A stretch of 64,000 nt of DNA from Diplosphaera chodatii. Its lineage: Eukaryota > Chlorophyta > Trebouxiophyceae > Prasiolales > Stichococcaceae. How positions within the stretch are numbered: the first letter of the stretch is position 1; every line of letters starts with the position of its first letter. Below the pieces are notes generated by a model. The model was not told where the DNA came from, did not search any database, and saw only the letters and a program-made list of their open reading frames with translations. Location: NCBI GenBank assembly GCA_032358165.1, contig JAALGY010000037.1, positions 645,001 to 709,000 of the forward strand. Direction: 5' to 3'. Below, piece by piece: positions 19,986 through 32,692 of this stretch. The translations under genes and the position numbers were made by a program.

Positions 19986-22900
19986 TCACAGCTGGCTGGA
20001 CTGCCAGGAGGAATCACACTCTGGGGCCACCGCCCCACTGCCTGCAGTTGTTTTGCTGCTGCAGTCCTTCTCCCCAGCCTTGAACCTGCTGGTGGGAAAC
20101 TGGGTGTGCTTGCCAGTGTCCTGCGCCTCGACAGCATCCGGCATCGCCCAGCAGGACATGTCGCCGGAGGTGTCATGGTCGCTCCTCCTGCTGGCAGCGC
20201 TCTCCCGCAGCGCGAGCCTGATGCTGCCGTCCGCCGCCATGTCGTGCGACCAGCCCCAGCTGGGCCGCCCGCCAGCCAGCGGCTCCAGCGACACCTGCAG
20301 CGATGAGCCCAGCGTTCGCCTGGGTGACCCCCACAGACGGCGCATGTACTAATGACATGGTGTGCGCATGTGTCGTCATGACACTTGCTTGAAGAGGGTG
20401 AAGCTGGCGATGCTTCTGAAGTGCTGTGGGGTCAGATGGGCGCTAATCAGACAAGACTGCCCAACCAGCAGTGCTCACCCATGGTATGCCGCCCTGGCCT
20501 GCCACCACACGCATGCGCTGCCCTGCCGGCACATCGAACTCGCAGTCCCCCGTGAGCGCCACGTCCGACGCCTCGAACTCGGCGTTGCCGTGCAGGGTGA
20601 TGCGTGCAGACTCCCTCCTGGACACCTGGAAGTTGCAGAGCACACGAGTGGGCACACAGCTGCCAATCGCTGTGCAATTGCCGCCACACACTGGGGTCCC
20701 ACAGAAGAGGGATGCCAGCAGGAGCAGTGGCCACTACAAGGAAGACATAGTCACCATGTGGCGCCAGTAGATGTTGTCGCCGCTGTCCCAGTCGATGCCA
20801 GCATTGCGAACGGTCACATTGGCGAGCCGTATGCGGCCGCAGCGGCTGCTGAACACGAGCCGCTGGTCGGCGGTGGGGCTGTCTGTGGGGCTGCTGCCCG
20901 CGGGCCCACCCTGGGGCAGCGAGGTGGTGAACTCTGCGGTGGTAGCGCTGGGCCGGTAGGTGTCATCGAAGAAGAGGCCCTCCAGCGAATCGTGGCTGCA
21001 GGCAGCACCACGATGCATGTTTAGGAAGCCTGCACAGTACCTCTTGCAGGACCGTTAGCCGGGAAGCCACATACTCATACAATCCCTTTCCCCACTGGCG
21101 ATACGCCAATCGTCAGATGCACTGGACAGGCAACATCGAGTGCGCACCTGGTCTGGCTGTAAGCTGGCTGCAGCGGCGGCGGCGGCGGCGGCGGCGGGGC
21201 GGCCACCGATGCTGGCAGGCATGCAGGCGACTGCATGTGCCCCAGCAGCGCCGTCGCCCTGACCAGCAGGCTGCCGTCCAGCCGCAGGTTGGTCACCGCC
21301 GCCGCGGCCACCTCCAGCACCAGCTCCGAGCGCGGCGCCACCTCGCCGCCCCGGATCTGCGCTCAACGAAGTTTCGCCTTTGGGAGAAAGGCACATTAGG
21401 AGGAAAGGCGCATTGGCAGCAGCCGTCAGCGGAGACACTTTCCAGCCGTTGCTGGAGGCACGCCGCAGCTCGAGCACAGGCTGGGCGGCGGACCTTCTGG
21501 CCGATGACGTCCCACAGGGGCCCCAGCGCCGGGTGGTACAGGAAGATGAACCCTGGGCCGCGCTCCAGGTAGTCCTGCACCTCTCCCACCTGCGATGCAC
21601 AGCTTTGGCCTGATCACCACAGGCCCCCATGCTCTTTCAGAGCATAGCAGAACAGGGAATGGCTGTGGAACCTGCTGTGCATGGGCTTGGAGCTGCCGTG
21701 CTGGATGCAGCAGCAGCAGCAGCCACCACGCCCAGCTAATGATGCAATCAGCACAAAGGTGTCTCATGCGAACACAGAAGCTGTGCGCACCTCAGGGACG
21801 CTGGAGAAGCCGCAGTAGTTCAGCAGCAGGTCGCGAGCATTGGCCATGAGGTCCCTGAAGGAGCCGTCGGGCGTCTGGGCGAGCGCGCTGCTGCCGGGCC
21901 GCCGCCGCCGCTTGGCGCTGCTGGTGACCTGCAGCAAAAAAAGGTTGCTTCTGATGGGTTTGCCAGTGGAACACCCCTTGCAGAGCCAGTGAGGGCATCT
22001 GATGCATCTTGACGAAGTTCCCTCGAATGGCCCGCAGCCACCAGGCTGGTCACCTTGCGCCGTGCGTTGAAGACGGCAAACGTGTGCAGGTCACCATGCC
22101 GCCCTGGTGGCAGGCGTCCGGGGAACTGCTGCGCCAGCGAGTCTGCAAGGTTCTGCAAGGCAGAGAACAACATCAACCATATATCAGCGTATGTGACGCT
22201 GACTTCACATTGTATGCAGGTGCTGGTGACGTGAAACTACGTGAGCGCAGCATCCTGCCAGATCTGCTGGTGCGGCAAGGCAGCCTCTAAGGCGTGGGCA
22301 GCACCTGCATGGTGCACTCCAGGCGGCCCGCGGGGATTGAGGTGGGCGGTCCGCCGGCAGGGTCTGGCTCCTCCACACACTTGGAGCCGTTGAAGATGAG
22401 CCCCGGCAGCGCTGCGCCGCCGTCGCCCTCCGCACCCGCCCGCACCGCCGCCTCCGCCGCCTGCACCAAGGCCACATCGCACTGTTTGGCGCAACAGCAT
22501 CGTGCGCGGCTGCGCATACTTCTTCTGTTCACTTTGTGGCGTGTGGCGCCTTCCATGGTACTCCAGTTGTGCTGCTGGGATGCATTGGGGGCAAGGGGAG
22601 GCACCTTCAGGCCCAGGTACAGCACGTTGGTGTTGGCGGGGAACACGGACAGCTGGCTGCCCTCGCTCTGCGCCTCGTCCCGGATGCCCAGCCGCTTGAA
22701 CTCGGTGTACTCGATGTTCGTGATGCCGTACGCATACCCCAAGCCACCACCTGCAGGCCACGCTTCCAAATTCAGCACCTGGCTCCACGTCTTGCCATCT
22801 GACCAGCACACTATGTTGAGAGCGATGGCACGGTGTCGGTCTGCCGGTAATACGCTTGTATTTGAGGTCCAAGTACAGCCTGCTGCAGGCTGCACATTCA

Positions 22901-25504
22901 CTTGGCGCGCTCACATCGCACGACCACTCTCAGAAATGTCGAGTATCTCCGGCTGCTCACCTTGCTGCTGGGGCAGGGGAGCGCGCCGCTCTGCAAGCAC
23001 GTTCATGCCCTCGGCGGCGCCCACAGCCCGCGGGCAGCTGGCGAAGCCGAACAGCTTGCCGCCCATGTAGCCGATGCCCGAGAGGGCCAGCAGGGTGCTG
23101 TCCGTGCCGGCCAGCGGGTTGCTGCAGGGGGCGCAAATGATAACCTGAGCACGCCTCTGTTGCAAGCCACAGGGAGGCTTGGGCCCCTCGCTGGGAGTGC
23201 GGTGCAGCACACACTGCCGAACTTCGTGTGCTGGGTGTGGCACCGCACTCACGGGCAGCCACGAGTGGGTAGCCTCAGCCAGCCAGAAGGGCTGCGGCAC
23301 CTGATCTGCCGCACGAGGGCGGCCTCGCGTCGGTGCGCGGCCAGCCAGTCGAATATGCCCTCGTCCAGCATGAGCTTCCAGATGGCGCCGTGGCCGCCCG
23401 GCTTCATCATGGGCGCCAGGGGGCCCGCCAGCGGCCAGCGCCCGTCCGCCGCGCCCACCACCGGCACCATCGGCTGCCGGAACAGCCTGCGGTGGCGCAT
23501 TCGCTCGAGCCTCAGAAACCTGGGTCTGCCGGCCTCCCGGCAGGCTGACAGATAGTCAGTCCGTTTCAGCCCACTGCAGCCTGCACCGATGCTTCACACG
23601 CCATCTGAACAGTCACACGAGGCCAAGATGCAACCAGCAGGCTCCAGGCTACCTGAAGGTGCCCGCGCCACGGCCAAACCAGCCGAGCGACTCCAGCAGC
23701 GCGGCCAGGCGCCGGTGGTTGCCCTTCGCGTCGCTGGTCATGAGCGCCACGGGCGTGGTGAGCTGGCGCCCCGTCAGCTGCCAGTGCAGGTGCTCCCGCG
23801 CCTGCAGCCGATCGGTCTCGTGTTGACCCTTCCGGCAACCAAGTGCCGAGCATCTGTACTACACTTGTTGCATCATCATAGCCACCGCACTGCTGACTCA
23901 CCTGGAGGTCGCGGAGCAAGCCCTCCAGGAGCGTGCGCCCGCAGTACGGCAGCATTGCCGTCGGCACGCTCTCCCCCGTCTCCTCATCGATGAGGCCCAA
24001 GCGGTCGCCAGCACCTTGTGGACAATGGATGTCACAATTGTATTCTGATACACATGTGCTGGGTGCATCGCACCTTGCATGCACCAGTGTGAACATGCAT
24101 GCATCAGCAACGTGGGATGCACACCTCCGATGGGGTAGATCTCTGCCATGTAGGGCAGCGCCTGGAGGCCCTGCGCTGCCGCGCGACGCGCCGCCTGCGG
24201 GTTGCACTCCAGGTCCACGCCACAGGGCATGTGGAACTGCTCGCTGCCAGAACCCACCGCCGCGCCATTGCTGAAGCTGCTGCTGGCGGCAGCGCTGCCA
24301 TTGATGCCACTCCTGGCACCGCTGCTGCCGCCGACGTCGTCGTGGCCGTGACCGTTGCCGTTCAGGGTGCTGGTGGTGCCGACATCGCGACGCTGGGCGC
24401 CGGCGCCGCTCGCACGCCTGTCTGCCGGCACCGTGCCGCTTTGTGTGGCGGCATTGGCAGTTTGCAGCGCTGCCGCCTCTGCGATGAAGCGCAGGCACCG
24501 CAGCTGATACCAGGGCAGGCCGCCCAGGCTGCCGAAGAATTCGTCCACACGCAAGAGCGCCTCTGCGAGGCGCAGCAGCGCCGGCTGCAGGCCCTCACCT
24601 GGGAGCGTTCCAAGGCGTCAGTTGTGAGTGATGCGTGCCCCCAACTGCTGACATGTGTGCTGCGAGTGTCGGCACACAACTGTCCTGTTCATGCTGCGCA
24701 GTCCCCAACCTGTTGGCAGCGTCGACAGTACGTGCTCCTGGCCGATGGCGGGCAGGCACAGGATCATGCATGCATGCTGTGGCGGCAGCTGCTCTGCCTC
24801 CCGCAGTACCAATGCTGCCGCCCTGCAAGAGTGGTACTGACATCAGCAAACACCACTCCAGTGCACGCCATCCACCAGCCGATGCATGCGCATAACAGTC
24901 ACCGTCCAAGAAACGCAACTCTGCCGTCAAGCATGCTTCGATGCACACCTGCTGCTGTCGCTGAAGCTTTGCACTCGCTCATGTTGGCGAAGCAGGTCCA
25001 GCTGCAACGACCACAATCGTAGCACGTGAACACAGCCGCTGCGAGTGACATTGGTGCAGGAGTGACAGCGCCCCGCATGGAGATGCTGTGTTGCAGGATT
25101 CAGCGTGCAGTGCCGCGGAGTGAACTGCACACCTTGCTGTCTGTGTCAGGCGCTGCCCTGAGGGTTTGCACGAAGCCCTCGAGGCTCGCGATCCAGGTGA
25201 TCAGTTGGGCGTGTGTCGGGTGTGTCGCTGTCTGCAGCGGCTCAGCCGTCTCCAAGCTGGGAGCTGCAGTGGCTGAGGAGCACCTGACCTGGCCATATCT
25301 GAATATTCGACACCGCTCCGCTGCCATCATCCGCTGTCGGCCTCCGGTAGGTGATGCATGTCGCCTGGCATGAGCAGGCGGTGCTGGCGTCTGGTGCTGC
25401 CGAGCTGGGATCCAGGTGCTGGAGCTCAGCGATGTGTGAGCCATGCTGGACATCAATATGCACTTGTCAGCCTCTAGAGCCGAAGACGAGCAGCAGCAGA
25501 GCAC
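19986..25504 (-). CDS. UGP3: Chloroplast UDP-glucose pyrophosphorylase UGP3 (sulfolipid pathway)
   Basis: UGP3 makes UDP-glucose from glucose-1-phosphate and UTP in plastids, feeding sulfolipid (SQDG) synthesis. The start at 25504 gives a Ser/Ala/Arg-rich N-terminus plausible as a transit peptide. Order on the minus strand: ITWIASLEGFVQTLRAAPD; AIGQEHVLSTLP (24740); LRVDEFFGSLGGLPWYQLRC (24550); a Ser/Gly/Asn-rich insert; FHMPCGVDLECNPQAARRAA (24235); LGLIDEETGESVPTAMLPYC (24000); PVALMTSDAKGNHRRLAALL (23750); MMKPGGHGAIWKLMLDEGIF (23400), the nucleotide-binding segment; GTDSTLLALSGIGYMGGKLF (23110); GYAYGITNIEYTEFKRLGI (22735); a C-terminal beta-helix with GPGFIFLYHPALGPLWDVIG (21560), IRLANVTVRNAGIDWDSGDN (20820) and RITLHGNAEFEASDVALTGD (20600); then a last exon with PLAGGRPSWGWSHD and a hydrophilic tail. 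About 14 exons. Head-to-head with the WD40 gene. Confidence 0.9.
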
Positions 25505-26075
25505 GCTGTGGTATGGCAGATTGCCGCTGTGGTGGCGCTACGAGGCAAGCTGCACCATTTGCCCACTGCACCTCCTGCAGGCCAGGCATCGGATATTGCA
25601 TGCAGGCACCCAACTTGCTACACGCGATCACGCTGTCAAGGTGGTGTGCACCAGATGCAACACCGAGTGTAGCAGACTTGCACGACGCACTGAGCGATCA
25701 CGGCGGTCTGATCGAGGCCCCTCGCCCGTGGTTTTGTGTGCAGGTCACGTGTTTTGCTGAGCTACAGCCTACAGGGCAGGTGGCCCTCAGCTCTTGATCA
25801 CAGCATGTTGCAACGCATGGTGCAGTGCTGACGGCAGAGCTCAAACATATGCTTTACTGCAGCGCATGTCAGGAGAGAGTTGGCATATAGACGTGCGAAG
25901 CCCGCCAAGCCCGCCGGCACGGCGTCACACAGCAGACAGCGCACGCGACATCCATGCGCGGCCACATTTGAGAGTGCAAGTCCACTACCATTGAGACCAA
26001 CTCCAGCTAGTGGGACACCCGAGCAGTCGTCAGCATCTGTATCGCTGTGTTGGCCTCTGCGGCTTGTATCAAACC
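25505..26075. promoter_or_regulatory. Shared upstream region of UGP3 and the WD40 gene
   Basis: A 571-base head-to-head region presumed to contain both promoters; no motif stands out. Confidence 0.35.
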
Positions 26076-28443
26076 ATGCAGACATCTGTGCCGCCGGACC
26101 CAGTCAGCAATCCGGATGAGCTTGCGCTTCTTGTAGTCCAGCAGTACCTGCGGGACATGGGCTTCATGACAGGTGCATCCAAACAATCGCTATGCGTTTA
26201 AAATATTATATGCACTGCTTTCCACACCTTATTCCCACTATGTCCTTCGGACGTCAGGCATGCAGGTGTCAATTGAAATGGTTTTGCCTTGCTGCAGCAC
26301 TTCAGAGCATCGAGCACCAGACGCACCGCAAGTTTCTGGACTCGAAGCTGCCTCGAGGTAGCATGCTCCTAGAGGTGAGCGCATGTATCTGACGACGCAG
26401 CGGATGGTGGCTTACCCTCTTGACTCCGTACCCACTTTTGCCGATCCCCCATCCCTGCTGCTCTGTGCAGATGGTGTATAGGCATATGGAGGCAGAGGCA
26501 GGGGGTGATGATGAGGTGGAGGCGGATGGCCGCGCTCGCATGGCCGAGGAGGCGTTGCTCAGTGCATCGGTGCGTCCCTAGCGCCTCGGCATCTGGAACG
26601 CTGACGCATCCTGGTCCCAGGGTATCACAGCAGGACATGCCTGCGGCTGCAACCACCTGAGACGTGATGTCATGTAACATTGCACTCCCGACGATGACGT
26701 GTCACGAACAATGTCATGACAGGAGGTGGCGCTGCCGCACCAGATGCTGAGTGCGATGGAGGGCGTCATCCACACCGCCGCTGTGACCAGCCTGGCAGTT
26801 AGCGCCGACGGGGCAGCAGTGTACAGCGGCACAGGTACTGTACAGCCTTGCTGGCAGGTGCACGAGTGGCTGGAACAGCTGCATCCGGCGCCATGCTAGA
26901 TGGCTTACCATTTGGTTCATGCATGTTTGCAGGCAGTGGCTCTGTGCGGCGCCTGACTCCCGCCGGCGAGGCGGTCTGGGAGGCGTCGCTGGGCCACGGC
27001 GGGGTCCTGTGCATCAAGGTCTTGTCAGCTGCAGATTCCAGGCGAGGCCGTTGACGGTACCGCACACACTGCAGTGCCATACAGTTATGATGTGACATTG
27101 ATGCCACCGTCAGCATGGCGGGGCTGCCAACCTGTGGTCATCAATGCCAGTGCAGGCAGGAGCGGCTGGTTGCCACCACGATGGACGGCAGCGTGGCGCT
27201 TCTGGACGCCGAAACAGGCTCGCAGCTGGCGGCGCTGCAGCCCCACCGCAAGTACGTCGTCAAGGCGGCGTGCCTGCAGGCTGCAGGCAACATCCGCATC
27301 GTGACAGGGTCCTGGGTGCGCATCTGTGCACCCCGAAGCACTGCGTCAGCCGTGTGTGAGTAGTAGCTCAAGATGTCTGCAGAGTGGCTCTCGGCGATGC
27401 GGTACATCATGTCCTGCGGATTAGCGCAGGACGGGACGCTGGCGGTGCACCAGCTGAGCAGCGACGGCGGCAGCATGGAGACGCTGACCGTCACATCCTA
27501 CGACCACGGCATAGCAGACCTTGCGGTCCTGCCCGACGGTCGTACGGTCGTAGTGGTGGTCAAAGACACGCCCTTCCTGCACCTGTACGATGCTCAAGAG
27601 CTGCAGGTGAGCCTGCATACCGGATTGTGCAGCTCGTGCATGCCCCACTGTTTCGCCTGCAATGTTGGCATGGACGTGACAATGCTGACGCGCAGGCGAC
27701 TGGGAAGGTCAACATGAATGACAAGGTGACTCGCATCCCCAGCGTGTTTGGCTCACTAGCCACTGACTGGCCATGAGCTGCTTGCAACTGCCTCACACAC
27801 AACAACACGGGCACATGAGCTGTGGTGAGTTGTGGTGACGGCCCATACAGGATTGGGACGACACACACAGCTTCTCGGCAACGACTGTGGCGGTGTCACC
27901 ATGCACTAGCTTCCTGCTGGTCAGCACAGACGGCCCCCGTATGATGGTGCTTCGCATTCGAGGTGTGGGCACACATACACCACTTTTGTGTGCAGCCGTG
28001 CAGGTGCCGTCTCGATGATCTGGCCAGCAGCAATAAGTGAGTGCACCACCGGGCTATGTCACTGCGGTGCAGACTGGTCCAAAGCCAGGATCCTGTACGG
28101 GTTGCAGACAGCCACAGCCTTCCACCAGTACTGCGCCATCTGGTGGACCAGCGCACACGTCCTCGCCGCCGCGGCTGGCGGCGCGGTATTCGTGTTCAGC
28201 ACCTCCTCTGGCAAGGTATTGTGTGGCAATGTATGCAGAGCAGGCCGCAACAACAGCAGAGCCTGTCGCACGAAGGATGCCCCAGAGTAGCATGCCTCAG
28301 TACGTGCTTGAGCTGCGCAGGTGGTGAGCAAGCTGTCCGCGCATCCCGGTTCCAATGTTCGCGCAATGGTGGCGGATGAAGCACACGGCAGGCTGTACAC
28401 CGGCAGCTTCGACAAGTCAGTCAAGGTGTTCGGCTCTGCGTAG
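26076..28443 (+). CDS. LisH-like, WD40 beta-propeller protein of unknown role
   Basis: The start at 26076 (MQTSVPPDPVSNPDELALLV) leads into VVQQYLRDMGF, which resembles the LisH dimerisation helix. Then come ALQSIEHQTHRKFLDSKL and LLEMVYRHMEAEAGG, helical segments. From about 26720 the exons read like WD40 blades: GVIHTAAVTSLAVSADGAAV, RLVATTMDGSVALLDAETGS, DHGIADLAVLPDGRTVVVVV, TTVAVSPCTSFLLVSTDGPR and finally HGRLYTGSFDKSVKVFGSA, stopping at 28441. About six to seven degenerate repeats are visible; classical WD dipeptides are rare. WD40 proteins are usually scaffolds; no specific orthologue is recognised. TGTAA follows about 75 bases after the stop. About ten exons, boundaries approximate. 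Confidence 0.78.
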
Positions 28444-28518
28444 GCTGGAGCGTTGCGCTTGTGAATTAGCCGGGGAGCTGATGATCCATTGACAGATGCA
28501 TGCTGCTCTGTATGAGGT

Positions 28519-28523
28519 TGTAA
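28519..28523 (+). terminator. Candidate TGTAA poly(A) signal of the WD40 gene
   Basis: TGTAA about 75 bases past the stop, in the short gap to the convergent NOT4 gene. Use inferred. Confidence 0.45.
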
Positions 28524-28665
28524 GTGTAGGCGTAGCCCTTACCGCCTTGTTCCCTGTCTCAAACAATATGTTGCCAAGGATGTCATGGCATTGTCTGACG
28601 GCGCAGCACCAAACGCAGCGTGTGCAGCAGAGTGCACGGCACCCAACCCCGAAACACAGGGCGGC

Positions 28666-31600
28666 TCAGTCGCCACCCCCACTGGCCTTGGCCCTGGCCC
28701 GGCCGCCCCGCTGCTTCTTGCCGCCCCGCGAGGTGCGCGGGCTGGCCGACACGGCCGCGCTGCCGTTGCCCGCCTTGCCCTGCTCCCGCACAGGGCTGCC
28801 GGGCACCGCCGCGCCGGCGGCCTTCGGCTCCGCCGGCGCCTGCTGCTGCGGCTGCGGCTGCTGCGGCGGGTGCTGCGGGTGCTGCGCCCCGCCGGGTGCC
28901 CCGGCGGCGGCGCCCGCCGGGAAGCTGAAGCCCGGCGGCGGGCCCCGCGGCGGCCCGATGGCGCCCAGGGCGGCGCCCCCGAACCCCGGCGGCGGCCCGT
29001 TGCTGCTGCGCGTCATGCGCGCCGCCATGATGGCCGGGTCGTTGAGGGTGGCGCCGGCGCCGCCGTTGTGGGTCGGCGGCGCTGCGCCGTGGCCCCCGCC
29101 GGCCAGCGTCGCGGCCTGCAGCTGCCGCAGCAGCGCGGCCCCCGGCTGCAGGCTGCCTCCGGGCGCGGCGACAAAGCCGTGGCCAGCGCTCGGGTCCATA
29201 CTGTGCGCCGAGTTGTAGGCCCCAGCGCCCGGGGCCTGCTGCTGGTGCTGCTGCTGCCAGAAGGGGTCGCCCAAGCCGCCGTGCGTGCCGCCGGCCATGC
29301 CCTTCAGCGCCGCGAGCAGGCTGCCGTCCACCTGGGAGTGCTGCTGCTGCAGCTGCTGCGCGGCGTCGGCCGCTGCAGCCGCCTCGGCCTCCGCCCTGGC
29401 GAATGAGAAGCGCGACTGGCGGCGGCCGCCGGTGCTGACGCCCTCCGGCGCCACCGGGAAGCTGGGCAGGCCGCCGGTGAACAGGCCCGCGCCCTGCTGC
29501 CACGGCTGCTGCTGCTGCTGCACCGCTGGCTGCTGCGTCAGCCCGGCGACGGGGCTGCCGCCAAAGCCCGGCGGCGGCTGCACGGGTGGGCTGCTCAGCG
29601 GCGGGCTGGTGCGGGCTGCTGCCGCCAGCGGCACCTCGAAACCGGGCGGCGGCGCCTTGCGGGCAGAGGGCCTGCCGGCGGCGGCGGGCGGCGTGGCCGC
29701 GGCTGCGGCGACGGACGCTGGCTGCTGCTGGTCATGGGGCGGAAACAGGTCGGGCTGCGAAGCGGGCGCTGCGGACCCGTTTGCCGGTTCTGGAGCTTCC
29801 TGACCAGGGTGCGCCTCGTGCTGCGATGTGCTGCTGGCCGCTGCCACCAGCTCATCGTCTGCGGTCGCCGTTGGACCGGCGTCGGACGCCTTGGCGGCGG
29901 CGGCGGCGGCCGCGAGCCGCGCCTCGCTGCGCTTGCTGGGCAGCGGCAGCGTGAGCTGCTGGCTGGCGGCCTCGGGCGCCTTGCCGCCGGCTGCCGTGGC
30001 GGCGGCCGACGCCCCGGGCGGCGGCGGCGGCGGCACCAGCGTCTTGCCGGCGGCCCAGGTGCGCTGGCCGACGGTCGCAGCGGCCGCCAGCTTCTTGGCG
30101 GAGGGCGAGCGCGCCATGCCGGCCGGGCCCTGCCCAAGGGGCGCCGACTGCGTGCGCGCCAGCTGCGCGGCCATCGTCTCGCCGCCGCCGGGCTTGCCGC
30201 CCGCCGCCGCTGCCGACCCTGCAGCAGCGGCGGGCGCGGCGGCGTCGCCGGCGGCCGGCGCCGCCGGGTCGCTCGCGGCGCCGGGGCCGCCGCTCAGGGT
30301 GGGCCACTCCTGGTCTGCCGGCGCCCTCCGCGGCGGCGGCGGCGGGGGCTGCGTGGCGGGGGCGGCCGGCAGGGGTGGCGGCGCGCCGGCCGACACCTTC
30401 GCCCAGGACGTGCTGCCCGCGGTCTGCAGGGCGCTGGCGGCAGCGGGGTCGCCGCCGCTCGCGGCGGGCGCGGGCCGCACGATCGGCAGCGTCACCGAGC
30501 GCTGCAGCCCCGCGGCGCCCTGCCCGGGGGCCGGCGGCGCGATGGGGTGCCCCACGCTGGAGGAGGCGACAGCGGAGTGCACGCCCGCGGCGCCGGCGGC
30601 CGCCCGCGGCTTGTTGGCCGGCGGGTGCGTGAGCGACACGAACTGCATCGCGGCGTCGCCGGACAGCATCTGCTCCTTCGTGAAGCTGTCGGCGTCCTCC
30701 GCTGCAGACGACGCCAGCAAGTCTTTTCATATTTGTCGACACCATGATGGGTGTTTCCAGTGCGGGCAAGAGCATGCAGCTTGACGACAAGAATCCTCCA
30801 ATGACTTCCCAACCATTCCATGCCACGAGCAGCACTCACCCACGGCGTGCAGGTACAGGCAGTCCGTGTTGTTGCAGGGCACGCCCTTCAAGAAGGCATT
30901 GCAGTACTTCGTGGTGCCAAAGCAGGCACGCACCATCCGGCCTGCAGAAGGTGCACAACAGTCGCACATGAGCCCTCCTTGGCAATATACCCTGATGCAA
31001 CTCGAACTCCATGCAGGCATGCAACCGCTTGTCAACATATCCATGTATGCGGGAACACTAGTGGCTCGTCCCGCAGCGCACCCCGCCACGTCGCGCCGTC
31101 AATGGTCTCGATGCACTGCTGCGCCTCCTGCGGCCGCCGGAAGGTGACGTATGCGCTGCCGCTGGGCCCATTCTTGGCGCCGCTGACGCTGGGCGGCATG
31201 CTGCGGTTCACCGACACCTGCAAAGCAGTGCACACACAGACCAGTGAGCTGCCATGACATCACTGCACAGGGCAAACATCTGCCGACACTCCCTGTGAAT
31301 CTTGTATGAATGGAAGTCTCCATGTTGCGGCGCGGCCTACACCACCACACAAGGCTGCAGAAGGCTGCCCTGCATTGCTCACCTTGACCGGTTTGCCGAA
31401 CTGGCCGAAGAACTCGGAGCCGCGCAGCACGTCCTCGTAGCAGATGTCCATGGCCAGCCCGACCACGTACACCAGGTTGCGCTGCACCACCCGCACGCTC
31501 TGCAGGCCGCAGGTTTGAGGGCATTTGGCGCCTCGCAGTCTCACAGCCGGCTGTTCGTTCACCCAGACCTGGCTGCGGTATGCAGCACTTGGAAGCAGGT

Positions 31601-32240
31601 GCCATGCCTTGGGATTTAGCTACATCCTGGACAGTCTTAGACGCTGTACGGCATGCGATGAAAGGCGTCCTCACGTTCAGCTCTGGTTTCCGTGGGACCC
31701 CGCTGCTGCTGCTGCTGCCGCCGCCACCGCCGCCGCCAGTGGCGCCGCCGCCCTTCCGATCCCCTTTCCGGCGCTGCTTCTTTGTGGACTCCTCCAGCCT
31801 GCAGGACGACTCACACCGATGCCGTCGGCCGGGGGGCATAAGACAATGCCAGCTGGACAGAGTGTGGCATCACACTTGGAAAGGAGCGGGAATGCGGCAC
31901 GCAGTGGCTGGGAAGCACAGGCCGATACGCTGGACAGTGCGGCGGGACCGCTCCATACCTGCAAATGAAAGCTCATGGAGGAGCTGGTGCAGCAAATTAC
32001 GGCAGCATGCGCAGTAAGCACTCACTCTTGTTCTGAGAGCTTCTGCATCGTGATGCTGTTTGTGTCGTATATACTGCGGCAATTGGGGCAGCGGGCTGGC
32101 AGATGCTCCTTCGCCGCGTCCTCCATGATGCGGTGGAAGCACCACAGGCATATGGAGTAGCCGCATGCGCACAGATTGGTCGCCCTGTCTGTGGCATCCA
32201 GGTCCTCCAGACACAGCGGACACGGCTCGTCTTCGGACAT
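28666..32240 (-). CDS. CNOT4: NOT4/CNOT4-type E3 ubiquitin ligase (RING, RRM, CCCH) with long disordered tail
   Basis: CNOT4 is the RING ubiquitin ligase associated with the CCR4-NOT mRNA decay complex. The start at 32240 gives MSEDEPCPLCLEDLD and a C4C4 RING with Cys 7, 10, 24, 26, 31, 34, 51 and 54; eight cysteines and no zinc-binding His is the NOT4 hallmark. Next a basic Gly/Ser stretch (about 31780), then the RRM: VQRNLVYVVGLAMDICYEDV (31480), SEFFGQFGKPVKV and GPSGSAYVTFRRPQEAQQCI (31160). A CCCH zinc finger follows: TTKYCNAFLKGVPCNNTDCL then YLH (30910). The final exon (about 30710-28666) encodes over 650 residues beginning DADSFTKEQMLSGDAAMQFV, a segment also found in plant CNOT4, then Ala/Pro/Gln/Gly-rich sequence with four PPPGF motifs. 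Much longer than animal CNOT4 tails. At least six exons. Confidence 0.93.
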
Positions 32241-32692
32241 GGCGGTCGACTAACATGCAGGGCCGCTTCACAAGGCACTGCGTCACAGCAATGCCCCACC
32301 ACTATCTGCGCAAGTGAGGAGTCTGGCCACCGCCAACGTGACGCCATGGAGACATCGCTGAGGTTTACGCCACTACGTGTGAACTGTACGTTTCACACCC
32401 ACACCATGGACAACGCCATGTTGACTCGAGGAACTCTGCCAAATCGTAAAGAATCAGCGTGAATGTTGGTCACCAGATGTACGAACGCTCAAACAATATT
32501 CGCTCAACACGATGTGTGGCCTGGATAGCGCTTGTACCTAGGACTGCCGCTGCTGTTACCGCTGCTGACTGGCTGCATCGCCGGCTCACATTGCAGACTG
32601 CCAAGCGGCACCACCAGTCAGTGCTGCGCTTCAGATGTGCGGCCTGCCTTCCGGCCATCATCGACGCGGGTGCCACGCATGTGGGCAGCAGA
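32241..32692. other. Intergenic region upstream of NOT4 and downstream of the phosphatase
   Basis: About 450 bases: the 3' end of the phosphatase gene and presumably the NOT4 promoter (minus strand). This is the only same-strand neighbour pair in the window. No coding exon recognised. Confidence 0.45.

Noticed and set aside
21170..21200. GGC-repeat as a mobile or satellite element
   Set aside because: A short trinucleotide run in or next to a UGP3 intron; ordinary microsatellite in GC-rich algal DNA.
29734..30784. Long plus-strand open frames opposite the NOT4 tail
   Set aside because: Mirror of the Ala/Pro/Gly-rich NOT4 exon; no family match and no splice logic.
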